This document shows, piece after piece, positions 26,035-35,099 of a DNA stretch of 64,000 bases. Origin of the DNA: Aquimarina brevivitae (lineage in GTDB: Bacteria > Bacteroidota > Bacteroidia > Flavobacteriales > Flavobacteriaceae); the NCBI RefSeq assembly GCF_004216895.1, contig NZ_SGXE01000001.1, forward strand, positions 1,034,112-1,098,111. Direction: 5' to 3'. Under the pieces are notes generated by a model. The model was not told where the DNA came from. It worked only from the letters and a program-made list of their open reading frames with translations, and did not search any database. The position numbers were made by a program, and so were the translations under genes. The stretch's first letter is position 1; every line of letters starts with the position of its first letter.

Positions 26035-26883
26035 ATGAAAACCATATTAGTTCCAACAGATTTTTCTCACAATGCTTATCACGCATTACTTTATGCAACC
26101 CGCTTGTTTAAAAATCAAAAATGTCATTTTGTGCTACTTAATACTTTTTTGGTAAAAACTCCAATATTGACCAGCAGACTAAACACTGAAAAAGGAGAAC
26201 AATTATACCAGCAATTAAGTTTGCAGTCCAAAGAACAACTTACGGAGGTATATCACAACATTATACGAGATACGGAAGGCTGTAGGCATACTTTTGAGAT
26301 GGTTTCAATCTCTCAAGAATTAACAGAAACGATTCAAAAAACTGCAGCAACAAAAAATGTCGATTTAGTCATCATGGGAACAAAAGGTGCAACCGGTGCC
26401 AAGGAAATCTTTATGGGTAGTAATACAGTGAGTACCATAAAAAAATTAAAAAATACTCCAGTATTAGCTGTGCCCCTGGAATTTGAAACCAGAACGCCTT
26501 CAAAGATAGCTTTCGCTTCGGATTTTAAAAGACCTTATAAAGATAATGAGTTAGCTCCGCTGCATCATATAGCATCCTTATTTAAAGCAGCTATTGATGT
26601 GATTTATGTTAATGAAGATAAAGGTCTGGACGTAGATCAAAAAAATAATTTAAAAATCTTTAAACAAACTTTTCAGGAGTTTGATCTTACCATTCACGAA
26701 ATCGAAAAGTCAAAATACATTTCAAAAGAAATTGATAGTTTTATTAAGCAAGATGATTTTGATCTTCTTGCGATGATCTATTACCAACACAGTCTTATGG
26801 AAAGTATAACCAAGGAACCTGTTATTAATAAGCTGGGATTTCGAACCAATATTCCGTTTTTGGTCATGCAACAGCTAAGATGA
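26035..26883 (+). CDS. Tandem-domain universal stress protein
   Basis: The protein has 282 residues. The N-terminal domain (ILVPTDFSHNAYHALLYA) ends with GTKGATGAKEIFMGSN, nearly identical to the copy before it, which points to a recent duplication. The second domain starts SKIAFASDFK. The 176-bp gap upstream holds no clear box or TAnnTTTG element. Its TGA stop lies within box H of the next gene. Confidence 0.92.
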   Translation: MKTILVPTDFSHNAYHALLYATRLFKNQKCHFVLLNTFLVKTPILTSRLNTEKGEQLYQQLSLQSKEQLTEVYHNIIRDTEGCRHTFEMVSISQELTETIQKTAATKNVDLVIMGTKGATGAKEIFMGSNTVSTIKKLKNTPVLAVPLEFETRTPSKIAFASDFKRPYKDNELAPLHHIASLFKAAIDVIYVNEDKGLDVDQKNNLKIFKQTFQEFDLTIHEIEKSKYISKEIDSFIKQDDFDLLAMIYYQHSLMESITKEPVINKLGFRTNIPFLVMQQLR

Positions 26884-26923
26884 TAAAAATCATATTTTTT
26901 GTGTAATGGTAGTAGTACTTTTA
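26880..26923 (+). promoter_or_regulatory. FNR/CRP-type box H upstream of the fourth clustered usp
   Basis: The palindrome ATGAT-AAAA-ATCAT lies at 26880-26893 and overlaps the stop codon of the preceding gene. TACTTTTA (26916-26923) starts exactly 29.5 bp from its centre, one base from TAnnTTTG. The served gene starts at 26953 and may include the ATP-cone and nuclease genes downstream. Confidence 0.72.
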
Positions 26924-26952
26924 GTAGTAAGTAACCTCTTAATACTACGACG

Positions 26953-27804
26953 ATGAGAAAAAAGCTATTACTTCCAACTGATTTTTCTGAAAATTCTTGG
27001 AACGCTATTGTGTATGCAATTACGATGTTTCAAAAAGTACAATGCGATTTTTACCTGCTCAATCTTTTTCAATCTACAGGATATAGTTTAGATAACTTTA
27101 TGGTTCCTGAGCCTGGTGAAAAAAATTATGAAGCTTTACAAGAAAAATCCGGGAATGGTCTGGCCAGGACGCTAGAGCGAATTACTGAACTCGAGGATAA
27201 TCCAAATCACGAGTTTTTTCTGATATCAGAATACAATAGTATGGTTGAAGGAATTAAAAATTGCGTAGCCAAAAAAGATATAGAATTGATCGTTATGGGT
27301 ACTAAAGGCAATACTAATGCAGATCACGTGATATATGGATCTAATGCAGTGCAGGTTATGGATCAAGTTACCAATTGCCCTGTATTAGCAATACCTACTA
27401 CAGCACGATTTAAACGCCCTAAGGAAATTGTTTTTCCTACAAATTACAAGACTCATTTTAAAAGAAGAGAATTACAGCATTTAGTTGAATTGGTAAAACT
27501 AAATAACTCTACATTAATACTGCTGTATATCGCAGAGGACGATACATTATCTAAGGAACAGCAAGAAAATCAAAAGCTACTACTAGAAAATTTAGACGAA
27601 GTTTCTTATAAATTGCAAAACTTACATCATCCAGATGTAAAATCTGGTCTTAACTGTTTCGTGGAAAGCAGGGATAGTGATTTGGTCACCTTTGTAAATC
27701 GTAAGCATGGTTTTTTTGAGCAAATTGTATCCAAACCATTGGTTAAAGACCTGGGGTATCGATCTAAAGTACCCGTACTTGCACTGCATGAGTTTCCGGA
27801 GTAA
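26953..27804 (+). CDS. Tandem-domain universal stress protein
   Basis: The protein has 283 residues. The N-terminal domain starts LLLPTDFSENSWNAIVYA and ends GTKG-x9-GSNAVQVM. The second domain begins KEIVFPTNYK. It is the last of four clustered copies and has its own box. An ATP-cone protein follows after about 100 bp. Confidence 0.92.
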   Translation: MRKKLLLPTDFSENSWNAIVYAITMFQKVQCDFYLLNLFQSTGYSLDNFMVPEPGEKNYEALQEKSGNGLARTLERITELEDNPNHEFFLISEYNSMVEGIKNCVAKKDIELIVMGTKGNTNADHVIYGSNAVQVMDQVTNCPVLAIPTTARFKRPKEIVFPTNYKTHFKRRELQHLVELVKLNNSTLILLYIAEDDTLSKEQQENQKLLLENLDEVSYKLQNLHHPDVKSGLNCFVESRDSDLVTFVNRKHGFFEQIVSKPLVKDLGYRSKVPVLALHEFPE

Positions 27805-27905
27805 TCATTAATTTTAGGTGGTATAATGCAACTTACAAACTTTTTTATGAAGAATCGATATCGTAAATTCTATAGTTATGATACTAAGACCTTAGAGGTA
27901 AAATA

Positions 27906-28742
27906 ATGGAAAGTCAACAAGAGATCAAGGTTATAAAATCTAGTGGTAAGCGGGCTAAGTTTTCGTTGACCAAATTGCGATCTTCATTAAAGCGTTGTGG
28001 TGCAGATGATCATATGATCGATAAGATAGTGAATAGTGTTAGAGACGAACTATATCAAGGGATATCCACTAAAGAAATCTATAATCGGGCGTATGCAATG
28101 CTTAAAAAAGAAAAACACGTATATGCCTCTAAGTATAAACTTAAAAAAGCCATTTATGAATTAGGACCCACCGGTTTTCCTTTTGAAAAATTTGTATCCA
28201 CCATTTTAAACTATTCTGGATACAAGGTCGTCTTAGATCAGCAGGTGGAAGGAAAATGCGTTACTCACGAAATTGATGTAGTAGCGACTAAAAATGAAAA
28301 ACAAATCCTTGTAGAATGTAAATTTCATAGTGAAGAAGGTAGAAATTGTGATGTAAAAATACCCTTATATATTCACTCTAGATTTCAGGACATTCTCTTA
28401 CAATCTACAGCTGAAGAAACAAAGCCCCAAGAGTGTTGGGTAGTCACCAATACGCGTTTTACCAAAGATGCATTGCAATACGGTAGCTGTGTTGGACTTT
28501 ATTTATTGAGTTGGGATTATCCCATAAACGACGGTTTAAAGGATAGAATTGACAGGCTTGGTTTATATCCTATTACTGTATTGTCTCTACTTAGTAATCG
28601 AGAAAAACAATTTTTGTTAAGTAGAAATGTAGTGCCTTGCCGACAACTTATTGGAGATCAGTTTTATTTAGATCATTTAGGTGTATCCCAGGAAAGACAA
28701 GAAAAAATTATGACAGAAATAAATTTGTTAGCTAATCTTTAA
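27906..28742 (+). CDS. ATP-cone plus Mrr-like restriction endonuclease domain protein
   Basis: The protein has 278 residues. An N-terminal ATP-cone (about 6-90: KVIKSSGKRAKFSLTKLRSSL and YKLKKAIYELGPTGFPFEKFV) is the allosteric nucleotide-binding fold of ribonucleotide reductases and NrdR. The middle domain (about 95-215) carries the PD-(D/E)xK type catalytic pattern EIDVVA followed by ILVECKF. It is therefore a nuclease-like protein that may respond to the nucleotide state. No methyltransferase is present, so it is not a classical restriction system. It ends 9 bp before the beta-CASP nuclease gene. Confidence 0.85.
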   Translation: MESQQEIKVIKSSGKRAKFSLTKLRSSLKRCGADDHMIDKIVNSVRDELYQGISTKEIYNRAYAMLKKEKHVYASKYKLKKAIYELGPTGFPFEKFVSTILNYSGYKVVLDQQVEGKCVTHEIDVVATKNEKQILVECKFHSEEGRNCDVKIPLYIHSRFQDILLQSTAEETKPQECWVVTNTRFTKDALQYGSCVGLYLLSWDYPINDGLKDRIDRLGLYPITVLSLLSNREKQFLLSRNVVPCRQLIGDQFYLDHLGVSQERQEKIMTEINLLANL

Positions 28743-28751
28743 GAAGTTGAT

Positions 28752-30122
28752 ATGCCATATATAAAGATTCATTTTTTGGGAGGTGCAGAAACCGTTACAG
28801 GTTCTAAATATTTGTTAGAAACGTCTGAAAAAAATATCATGATCGACTGTGGGGTCTTTCAAGGGTTAAAAAAACTTAGAGTTTCCAATTGGGAACCTTT
28901 GCCTGTAGATGTGACTAAAATTGATGTAGTATTACTTACACATGGTCATTTGGATCACGTAGGCTATCTGCCAAGACTGGTTAAAGAAGGATTTACCGGC
29001 AAGATAATTGGTACTTCTCCAACCTTAGCCATAGCTAAAATAATTCTGTTGGACAGCGCTAAGATACACGAGGAAGAAGCGGACAAAGCCAATAAAGAAG
29101 GCTATGCTAAGCATAGTCCAGCACTTCCTTTTTACACCATAGAAGAGGTAAAGGAAATGTTACATCTTTTTGAGCCTCAACCCAAAGAGGAGTGGATTGA
29201 GTTGTCAGCAAATTGTAAACATAGGTTCCGATATAATGGCCATATCATTGGAGCCACTTTTATTGAGCTTAAGGTATTTGATAAAGACTTCGTTTTTTCT
29301 GGAGATATTGGTAGAAAGGATGATGTTTTATTGATGGATCCGGATCGGCCACAATGGGCTGATTACTTATTTCTAGAAAGTACGTATGGCAATAAACTAC
29401 ATCCAGCTTTTGATGTTGAACAACAGTTAATTGCACTTATTCAGCAAGCCATAGTTTCTAAAGGAACAGTAATCATTCCTTCTTTTGCAGTAGAACGAAT
29501 ACAAACCTTAATGATCATTTTATGGAAGCTTTATCAAAGGAATAAAATTCCTAATATCCCAGTATTTATTGATAGCCCTATGGGTAATAATGTCCTTTCA
29601 GTTTTTGAAGAGTATGCGGACTGGCATAAGCTATCTATGCAAGACTATTTTGCTGCAAAACATCATATGAACATTGTTACTTCTTATAAAGAAACCTGGG
29701 AGGTGATTGATAATCCAAAGCCTAAAATAATCATAGCGGGTAGCGGTATGGTAACAGGGGGTAGAGTATTAACTTATTTGCAGCAAATGATTGATAAGCC
29801 AGAAACGATAATAGTTTTGGTTGGCTACCAGGCAGAAGGCACTAGAGGTAGAGCATTATTAGAAGGAGCTCACGAGCTAAAATTCTTTGGTAAATACTAC
29901 CCGGTAAAGGCGGAGGTTCATATGATCGAAAGCTTATCCGCACACGCCGATCAACAAGAAATTCTGGATTGGATTAGCGAAGTTAAAAATATACCTGAGG
30001 AAGTTTTTTTAATTCACGGGGAGCCAGCAGCAGCAGATGCCCTAAGGGTTAAAATACAAGATACCCTAGGTTGGTTCGTTAGCATCCCAAAACACGGTGC
30101 AACTAAAAATATTATAGTATAG
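28752..30122 (+). CDS. Metallo-beta-lactamase fold, beta-CASP RNA nuclease-like protein
   Basis: The protein has 456 residues. The zinc-binding THGHLDHVG motif lies near 57-65, with further ligands in FSGDIGR and HADQQE. The beta-CASP cap domain and a C-terminal RMMBL segment (IHGEPAAADALR) place it with the YSH1/CPSF-type exonuclease family. Related proteins process RNA; the substrate here is not known. Probably cotranscribed with the ATP-cone gene. Confidence 0.9.
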   Translation: MPYIKIHFLGGAETVTGSKYLLETSEKNIMIDCGVFQGLKKLRVSNWEPLPVDVTKIDVVLLTHGHLDHVGYLPRLVKEGFTGKIIGTSPTLAIAKIILLDSAKIHEEEADKANKEGYAKHSPALPFYTIEEVKEMLHLFEPQPKEEWIELSANCKHRFRYNGHIIGATFIELKVFDKDFVFSGDIGRKDDVLLMDPDRPQWADYLFLESTYGNKLHPAFDVEQQLIALIQQAIVSKGTVIIPSFAVERIQTLMIILWKLYQRNKIPNIPVFIDSPMGNNVLSVFEEYADWHKLSMQDYFAAKHHMNIVTSYKETWEVIDNPKPKIIIAGSGMVTGGRVLTYLQQMIDKPETIIVLVGYQAEGTRGRALLEGAHELKFFGKYYPVKAEVHMIESLSAHADQQEILDWISEVKNIPEEVFLIHGEPAAADALRVKIQDTLGWFVSIPKHGATKNIIV

Positions 30123-30183
30123 TTCAATCGATAGCTGATACAAGATGAAGTTAATGTATTCTATTAAATTACAACGAGATAAC

Positions 30184-30225
30184 TGATAATTGTCATAGTA
30201 TTTTGATATAAAAATCGTAAATTTA
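30184..30225 (+). promoter_or_regulatory. FNR/CRP-type box G upstream of an orphan gene run
   Basis: TGAT-AATT-GTCA lies at 30184-30195. TAAATTTA (30218-30225) starts 28.5 bp from its centre and misses TAnnTTTG at the last base. The first gene starts at 30258. Spacing is one base shorter than in seven other boxes. Confidence 0.6.
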
Positions 30226-30257
30226 AGTATACCTATTAACCAAAAAACCAACTCATT

Positions 30258-30671
30258 ATGACAACACAAAGTATCCAAACCGAAAAAGAACTGAAAGATA
30301 TCCATTTTAAGATGTTAGAGTGGAAGTCTATTTTAGGATTTATTGAAGGCGAAATGACCTTTATTAATCAACTATTGCACTCCTATGTTTTCGAGCCAAC
30401 TACCCCTAATTTATTTGAAAAACTCCAAGAATTTAGGATTCAAATGATTGAGGTAAACAAGGATCTACAACAACTCAAGGAAAGTATACAAGAACAAGAG
30501 AATAAGCTAGGTGGAATGCTTGAGTGCGACACGGTTTCTTGTGATACGGTGTATTTTGAGAAGTACAAGGAAATAAAGGCGTCTATGAAATCCTTTAATA
30601 AACATTTTGCAGCCTTTAAGGCAGATGTTTTTCAATATGCCGGAAATATCTTAAAAAAAAATAAAAAATAA
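30258..30671 (+). CDS. Helical hypothetical protein, paralogue of 31056-31499
   Basis: The protein has 137 residues and is all-helical, with a coiled-coil segment (about 55-85). It contains WKSILGFIEGEMTFINQLL and a Cys pair region CDTVSCDTVYF. The same W-x(n)-E-x2-F-(I/L)-x-(N/Q)-L framework recurs in the 147-residue protein encoded 0.4 kb downstream. I do not recognise a family. It follows box G, so regulation with the oxidase genes is likely. Confidence 0.7.
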   Translation: MTTQSIQTEKELKDIHFKMLEWKSILGFIEGEMTFINQLLHSYVFEPTTPNLFEKLQEFRIQMIEVNKDLQQLKESIQEQENKLGGMLECDTVSCDTVYFEKYKEIKASMKSFNKHFAAFKADVFQYAGNILKKNKK

Positions 30672-30761
30672 GAACACTATACTTTAGGTAAAAGTTACGG
30701 ATGACCATAACGCAATTATGTAAACTTAAAAAAGCGCTAGTATTACTAAAAATTCACAGAT

Positions 30762-30986
30762 ATGGCTCTTATTAAATTAAATAAACAAAAACACCCCTGG
30801 ATAAAGGACCATATTTGTAGTTGGGGTGATTCCGATAACTTTTATTTTCACGATTTCTTACGTAGAGAAACTTATATGCCTAACGTAAAAAATAAAGTAG
30901 ATAAAATCCCTGCTGAAATTAAAAAATCACGATTACCGTACAACGCAGGTTACAAAAATACCAGTAGAAAAATAAAGGTGGTTTAA
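30762..30986 (+). CDS. Small basic hypothetical protein
   Basis: The protein has 74 residues, rich in Lys, with aromatic patches (HPWIKDHICSWGDSDNFYFHDFL). There is no signal peptide or helix. It sits between the two paralogous helical proteins. Upstream is an imperfect half-box (TGAC near 30702), which I do not count. Coding status rests on the ORF length and orderly context only. Confidence 0.55.
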   Translation: MALIKLNKQKHPWIKDHICSWGDSDNFYFHDFLRRETYMPNVKNKVDKIPAEIKKSRLPYNAGYKNTSRKIKVV

Positions 30987-31055
30987 CTAAGTCTTAAAAG
31001 GACAGTGGGCAACTAAGCCTAATTCTCTTTTTGGGGCATTCAAATCAAATTAATT

Positions 31056-31499
31056 ATGAGGCTTAAAACATATAATAATGCAGATACAGGCTGGACAGCA
31101 CCAAAAGAATTACACAATCAAGCCATTGTATGGCTTTCAGATTTAAAGTTCTATAAAGAAGAACAACATTTTTTAGAAAACCTAATCGAACAACACACTT
31201 TTCAATTGATTAAAGGGGCTCTGTTTGATAAGAGCAAAGAAGTCATTTCTGAGCTCAACAGACTAAAGAAGGAAATAGAACCTTTAATAAAAAGAGTAAT
31301 AAATCACACTAACAATCTTACCCTGGTTATTGACAGTAAAGAGGAATCCGATGAGGTGATTTTGTATAGAGTACATCAAAAAGAATTGTTCGATACTTTT
31401 AGAAATTACAGTATTCAATTTATGGAGGTTAAAAAGGCAATTTTTGCGGTAATTTCTAGCGTAATGAAACAGGATAAACAACAAAGACTACTTAATTAG
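31056..31499 (+). CDS. Helical hypothetical protein, paralogue of 30258-30671
   Basis: The protein has 147 residues and is predominantly helical. WLSDLKFYKEEQHFLENLIEQHTF and a following coiled coil (ELNRLKKEIEPLIKRVINHTNNL) match the layout of the upstream 137-residue protein. The two appear to be ancient duplicates with little identity. Function unknown. It is 9 bp upstream of the next gene and probably cotranscribed with it. Confidence 0.7.
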   Translation: MRLKTYNNADTGWTAPKELHNQAIVWLSDLKFYKEEQHFLENLIEQHTFQLIKGALFDKSKEVISELNRLKKEIEPLIKRVINHTNNLTLVIDSKEESDEVILYRVHQKELFDTFRNYSIQFMEVKKAIFAVISSVMKQDKQQRLLN

Positions 31500-31508
31500 T
31501 CACTATAC

Positions 31509-32015
31509 ATGCGGATAAAAAAAATTATAGTAGCTGTTATTTTGTTGGGTATTGGTTTCGGACTGCTTTACGTTTTTTTTCTTAAAGGAAATCAGGAGGT
31601 GCCCTATACCATCACAGTAGAGCAACCAAAGTTTGAAGTATTGATTGCTTCTCAAGGAAGTGAGTTTAAAGAAGCCCTGGTTCAAAGTGTGTTAAAGCAT
31701 TATGAAAGCAAACCCATCAATTTCAAAGTTATTGACGCGTATACCCTTTTTACCGTAAACATTGATAAATGGGATGCAGTTGTCGTTATCAATTCCTGGG
31801 AGTATAGTACTCCACCATTTAACATTAAGAAATTTATAAAAGAACAGCCAAATAATAGAGATAAGTTGATTATTCTGTCTACAGTGGGTAGCTATAATAT
31901 GGCTTTAGAAGAAGTAGATACAATATCAGGGGAATCTATCATTGAAAAAGTTCCAGAGTATTCGGCTATTTTGGTTGATCGCTTGGATGCTATATTAACT
32001 CGAAATAAAAAATAA
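31509..32015 (+). CDS. Membrane-anchored flavodoxin-like hypothetical protein
   Basis: The protein has 168 residues. An N-terminal signal anchor (RIKKIIVAVILLGIGFGLLYVFF) is followed by an alpha/beta domain with FEVLIASQGSEFKEALVQSVL, DAVVVINSWEY and KLIILSTVGSYN. The order of strands resembles a flavodoxin-like fold, but the FMN loops are not evident. It was probably placed in the periplasm. It lies 4 bp before a lipoprotein gene. Confidence 0.6.
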   Translation: MRIKKIIVAVILLGIGFGLLYVFFLKGNQEVPYTITVEQPKFEVLIASQGSEFKEALVQSVLKHYESKPINFKVIDAYTLFTVNIDKWDAVVVINSWEYSTPPFNIKKFIKEQPNNRDKLIILSTVGSYNMALEEVDTISGESIIEKVPEYSAILVDRLDAILTRNKK

Positions 32016-32019
32016 AGAC

Positions 32020-32685
32020 ATGAATACTATATATAAGTTGATGGTATTGACCTTGGTAATTAGTAGTTGTTCCTCCAGTGAACTAGTTGAGAATTGGAAG
32101 AACCCCGATATTGATACCTTTGAGGCAAATAAGGTTTTGGTTATCGGTATTACGCCACAAGAAGATGCACGTAAGTCTTTTGAAAAAAAATTAGTTTCAG
32201 CGCTTCAAAGAAACGATGTCAATGCAGTAGAGAGTTTAGACTATTTTAATAATAATTTCACCTCTCAACCCAGAACAGAAGAAGAAATCTATAGTTTAGA
32301 AAGAGAATTACTAGCCAATGGATTTGATGCGATTTTGATTTCAAAAGTAATTGGAACTGAAGAAAAGGTATCCCTGGTACAGGCCTATCGTAATTTGGAT
32401 AGAACCTTTAATAGTTTTAGAGATGATTATTATGAAAATCAAAGTATTTATCAAAACGATAAGGACAATTATGAAGAGTATAAAATTCATCACGCCCAAT
32501 CTTCTTTGTATTGTATCTGTCCGGATAAGGAGCGAGAAATTTTGTGGAAAGGGGCTATCGATGTCACTGAACCAGATAATGTACGGTCAGCGATAAACGA
32601 TTATGTTAAATTATTAATATGGGCGTTGAGCGAACAACAATTATTAATTATCAATAAACAATCTAATGAAAGTTTTGATCTTTAG
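32020..32685 (+). CDS. Lipoprotein of unknown function
   Basis: The protein has 221 residues with a lipobox around ISSCSSSE (Cys near 17). The following VENWKNPDIDTFEANKVLVIGIT and RKSFEKKLVSALQRN suggest a DUF4136-like or secreted alpha/beta domain. The assignment is weak. The 3' end overlaps the ldhA-like start by 20 bp, which implies translational coupling. Confidence 0.6.
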   Translation: MNTIYKLMVLTLVISSCSSSELVENWKNPDIDTFEANKVLVIGITPQEDARKSFEKKLVSALQRNDVNAVESLDYFNNNFTSQPRTEEEIYSLERELLANGFDAILISKVIGTEEKVSLVQAYRNLDRTFNSFRDDYYENQSIYQNDKDNYEEYKIHHAQSSLYCICPDKEREILWKGAIDVTEPDNVRSAINDYVKLLIWALSEQQLLIINKQSNESFDL

Positions 32686-33676
32686 TGCCAAAGACTTTGA
32701 AATACCATTTTTAGAAAAAGCCAACACCAATAAATATGCGATTACATTTTTACCTGATAGGTTGACTTCTAGTACAGCAGATAAAGCAATCGGTTATGAT
32801 ATAATTTCTATATTTTCTGCAGATGAGGCTTCGGCTCCCATTTTGGAGAAACTAAGTGATTTTGGTGTAAAGTTGATCACGCTGCGATCTAAGGGATATG
32901 ATAATGTAAATTTAAAAAAGGCAGCCCAATTAGGAATACAAGTTACCAACGTCCCGGACTACTCTGCAAATTCGGTTGCTGAGCACGCCATAGCTTTGAT
33001 GCTAGGTGTAAACCGAAAGTTAAAACTGGCGTGTAATCAATTAAATACCAATAATTTCAGTCTTGCTAATTTAGTGGGTTTTGATGTAGTTAATAAGAAA
33101 TGTGGAGTGATAGGTACGGGTAAAATAGGCAAGATCATTGCTCAAATTTTAGAAGGTTTTGGAGCCGAGTTATTTGGTTATGATTTATACCCAGACTATG
33201 ACTGGGCAGAACAAGTAGCAATTACCTATACTAATGTAAGCTACATCTACAAGCACTGTGATCTTATATTTTTAGCAACACCACTAACTACGGCCACTCA
33301 TTACATGATCAATGCGGATACACTTCAACAATTTAAGAAGGATGCAGTTTTAATAAATATTGCACGTGGAGCAGTGGTTAGAACCGAAGCAATACTCAAG
33401 GCATTAGAAAAGGGTAAATTGGGTGCCTATGCTACTGATGTTTATGAGCACGAAAGCGGTGTGTTTTTTTATGATCTAAGCGGTCAAAAAATCGATGATC
33501 CTTTATTGGATACATTACTTACGCATCCTAAAGTTTTGCTTACACCACATCAGGCATTTGCGACTAAAGAAGCTTTACAGGAGATTGCTGAGGTGACCTT
33601 TAAAACAATAGATTGTTGGGAGAAAGGACTACCACTTTGGAATCAACTTACCAAGCAAAAAGAGTTAGAAAGTTAG
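32666..33676 (+). CDS. ldhA: D-lactate dehydrogenase, 2-hydroxyacid dehydrogenase family
   Basis: The protein has 336 residues. The NAD-binding loop is GVIGTGKIGKIIAQ. Catalytic Arg lies in NIARGAV, Glu in DVYEHESG and His in TPHQAF. The substrate-binding region LITLRSKGYDNVNLKKA is characteristic of the LdhA branch. It reduces pyruvate to D-lactate with NADH. Fermentative redox balancing fits the low-oxygen island. It is the last gene of the box G run and converges with the Crp gene. Confidence 0.9.
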   Translation: MKVLIFSAKDFEIPFLEKANTNKYAITFLPDRLTSSTADKAIGYDIISIFSADEASAPILEKLSDFGVKLITLRSKGYDNVNLKKAAQLGIQVTNVPDYSANSVAEHAIALMLGVNRKLKLACNQLNTNNFSLANLVGFDVVNKKCGVIGTGKIGKIIAQILEGFGAELFGYDLYPDYDWAEQVAITYTNVSYIYKHCDLIFLATPLTTATHYMINADTLQQFKKDAVLINIARGAVVRTEAILKALEKGKLGAYATDVYEHESGVFFYDLSGQKIDDPLLDTLLTHPKVLLTPHQAFATKEALQEIAEVTFKTIDCWEKGLPLWNQLTKQKELES

Positions 33677-33679
33677 TGC

Positions 33680-34312
33680 TTATAAGTTGATGACCTGGAT
33701 ACTGTTTCGGTGCAGTTCAATTTTATTTTGCTGTTCTAATTTTTTAAGTAATCGTGATATGACCACTCTAGAGGTATGTAAGTCATAAGCTATTTGTTGA
33801 TGGGTGCTTTGTATTAGGGGTGTATTTCCTATTTTCACTTTATCTTTGAGGTATTTTAATAGCCGCTCATCCATATTCATGAAGGCTATACTGTCAATGG
33901 TCTCTAGGGCTTCCATTAATCGCTTGTGATAGCTTTCAAAAACAAAATTGCGCCACGATTTATATTTTGCGGTCCATTCTTCCATTTTAGCGATAGGTAC
34001 CATAACTAATGTTGTTTTCATTTCGGCTACAGCTTTAATTTCGCTTTTATTTTGTCCTAAACAACAGGTAAGAGTCATTGCGCAGGTGTCTCCACTTTCC
34101 AGAAAATAGAGGAGGAGCTCATCACCATCGTTATCTTCTCTAAGGATTTTTATAGCGCCACTGAGTATTAGCGGCATGGATTTAATGTAATTACCAGGTT
34201 TTATAAGTTCAAAACCTTCTGTAACTTCCTTAAATGTGCCCACTCGATTTATTTCTAACAAAAGGTCTTCTTCAAATAAATTACTGTATTTTTCCCTGAG
34301 AAGTTGAATCAT
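33680..34312 (-). CDS. Crp/Fnr family regulator
   Basis: The protein has 210 residues. The cNMP-like beta-roll (about 20-130) is followed by a winged helix in which the recognition helix is SRVVISRLLKKL. Val replaces the CRP Glu181, so TGA reading is not expected; it probably uses another site. Several Cys (CAMTLTCCLG) lie together but not in FNR spacing. It overlaps the patatin gene by 32 bp and ends the usp-cls-patatin-crp operon. Confidence 0.88.
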   Translation of the reverse strand: MIQLLREKYSNLFEEDLLLEINRVGTFKEVTEGFELIKPGNYIKSMPLILSGAIKILREDNDGDELLLYFLESGDTCAMTLTCCLGQNKSEIKAVAEMKTTLVMVPIAKMEEWTAKYKSWRNFVFESYHKRLMEALETIDSIAFMNMDERLLKYLKDKVKIGNTPLIQSTHQQIAYDLHTSRVVISRLLKKLEQQNKIELHRNSIQVINL

Positions 34313-35087
34313 TCTTTTGTTCTTTTAATAGTTTAGCGATTTGTTTCTTTGCCTCTTGGTATCCTATCTCATAAACTTTTTCAGTGTTGGTATTGCTAAA
34401 TAAACCATAATTGATGAGTTCTTTAGGATGAATTATGATGTCGCATTCATTGAATCGTGTCATTGAATTTGGCATGGCTCTTAAATAGTATGCACGTTGC
34501 ATTACATTAAAGGAATGTTTAAAGTCAGTGATTTTTGGTTTCTTGATTGGAGAGACATCAACACCTACAATAAATTCACTTTTTTGCTTAATGGGTTGCA
34601 CCGGAAAATTATCTAAAATTCCACCATCAGCGTACAAATGATTATTGATCATAATAGGAGAAAAAACGCCAGGAAATGCAGCAGATGCTATAATAGGCCG
34701 TATGAGTTCACCTCGGCTAAATACTTTTACCACTCCTTCTACAAGATCCGTGGCGGTGACAAATAATTTTTTTTCTAAAGCAGCAAACGAGTCTTCGGGG
34801 AAATAGGTAGCCAAATCGTCGTAGTATTTTTCGGAGTCAAAAAATCCTGCTTTGCTTCGGGTAAACCGGTTTAGCCGGAATAATGAGGTTTTTTTGAAAA
34901 AGGTTTTAATGTCTTCAGGTGAATATCCTGCAGCATACAAGGAGCCTACCAATGCACCAGCACTGGTGCCAGATATAAAGTGAGGTTTAATATTGTGTTC
35001 TTCTAAGGCTTTGATTGCACCAATATGTGCCACGCCTTTATAACCACCACCAGATAATACCAGACCAATTTTTGTAGATGCTACCAT
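34281..35087 (-). CDS. Patatin-like phospholipase
   Basis: The protein has 268 residues. It starts LVLSGGGYKGVAHIGAI (oxyanion hole) and carries the nucleophile GTSAG (Ser near 43) and the catalytic Asp in DGGILDNFPV. It is cytosolic, without a signal peptide. It lies between cls and crp in one operon, which suggests phospholipid turnover linked to the stress response. Confidence 0.9.
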   Translation of the reverse strand: MVASTKIGLVLSGGGYKGVAHIGAIKALEEHNIKPHFISGTSAGALVGSLYAAGYSPEDIKTFFKKTSLFRLNRFTRSKAGFFDSEKYYDDLATYFPEDSFAALEKKLFVTATDLVEGVVKVFSRGELIRPIIASAAFPGVFSPIMINNHLYADGGILDNFPVQPIKQKSEFIVGVDVSPIKKPKITDFKHSFNVMQRAYYLRAMPNSMTRFNECDIIIHPKELINYGLFSNTNTEKVYEIGYQEAKKQIAKLLKEQKNDSTSQGKIQ

Positions 35088-35099
35088 TACATTTTTGTT

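Noticed and set aside
30701..30714. FNR-type box upstream of the 74-residue gene
   Set aside because: Only the left half TGAC is present; the right half is ACGC and no promoter element occurs at the fixed spacing.
33680..34312. Second Crp protein as the reader of the boxes
   Set aside because: Its recognition helix has Val in place of the Glu that reads TGA in CRP and FNR.
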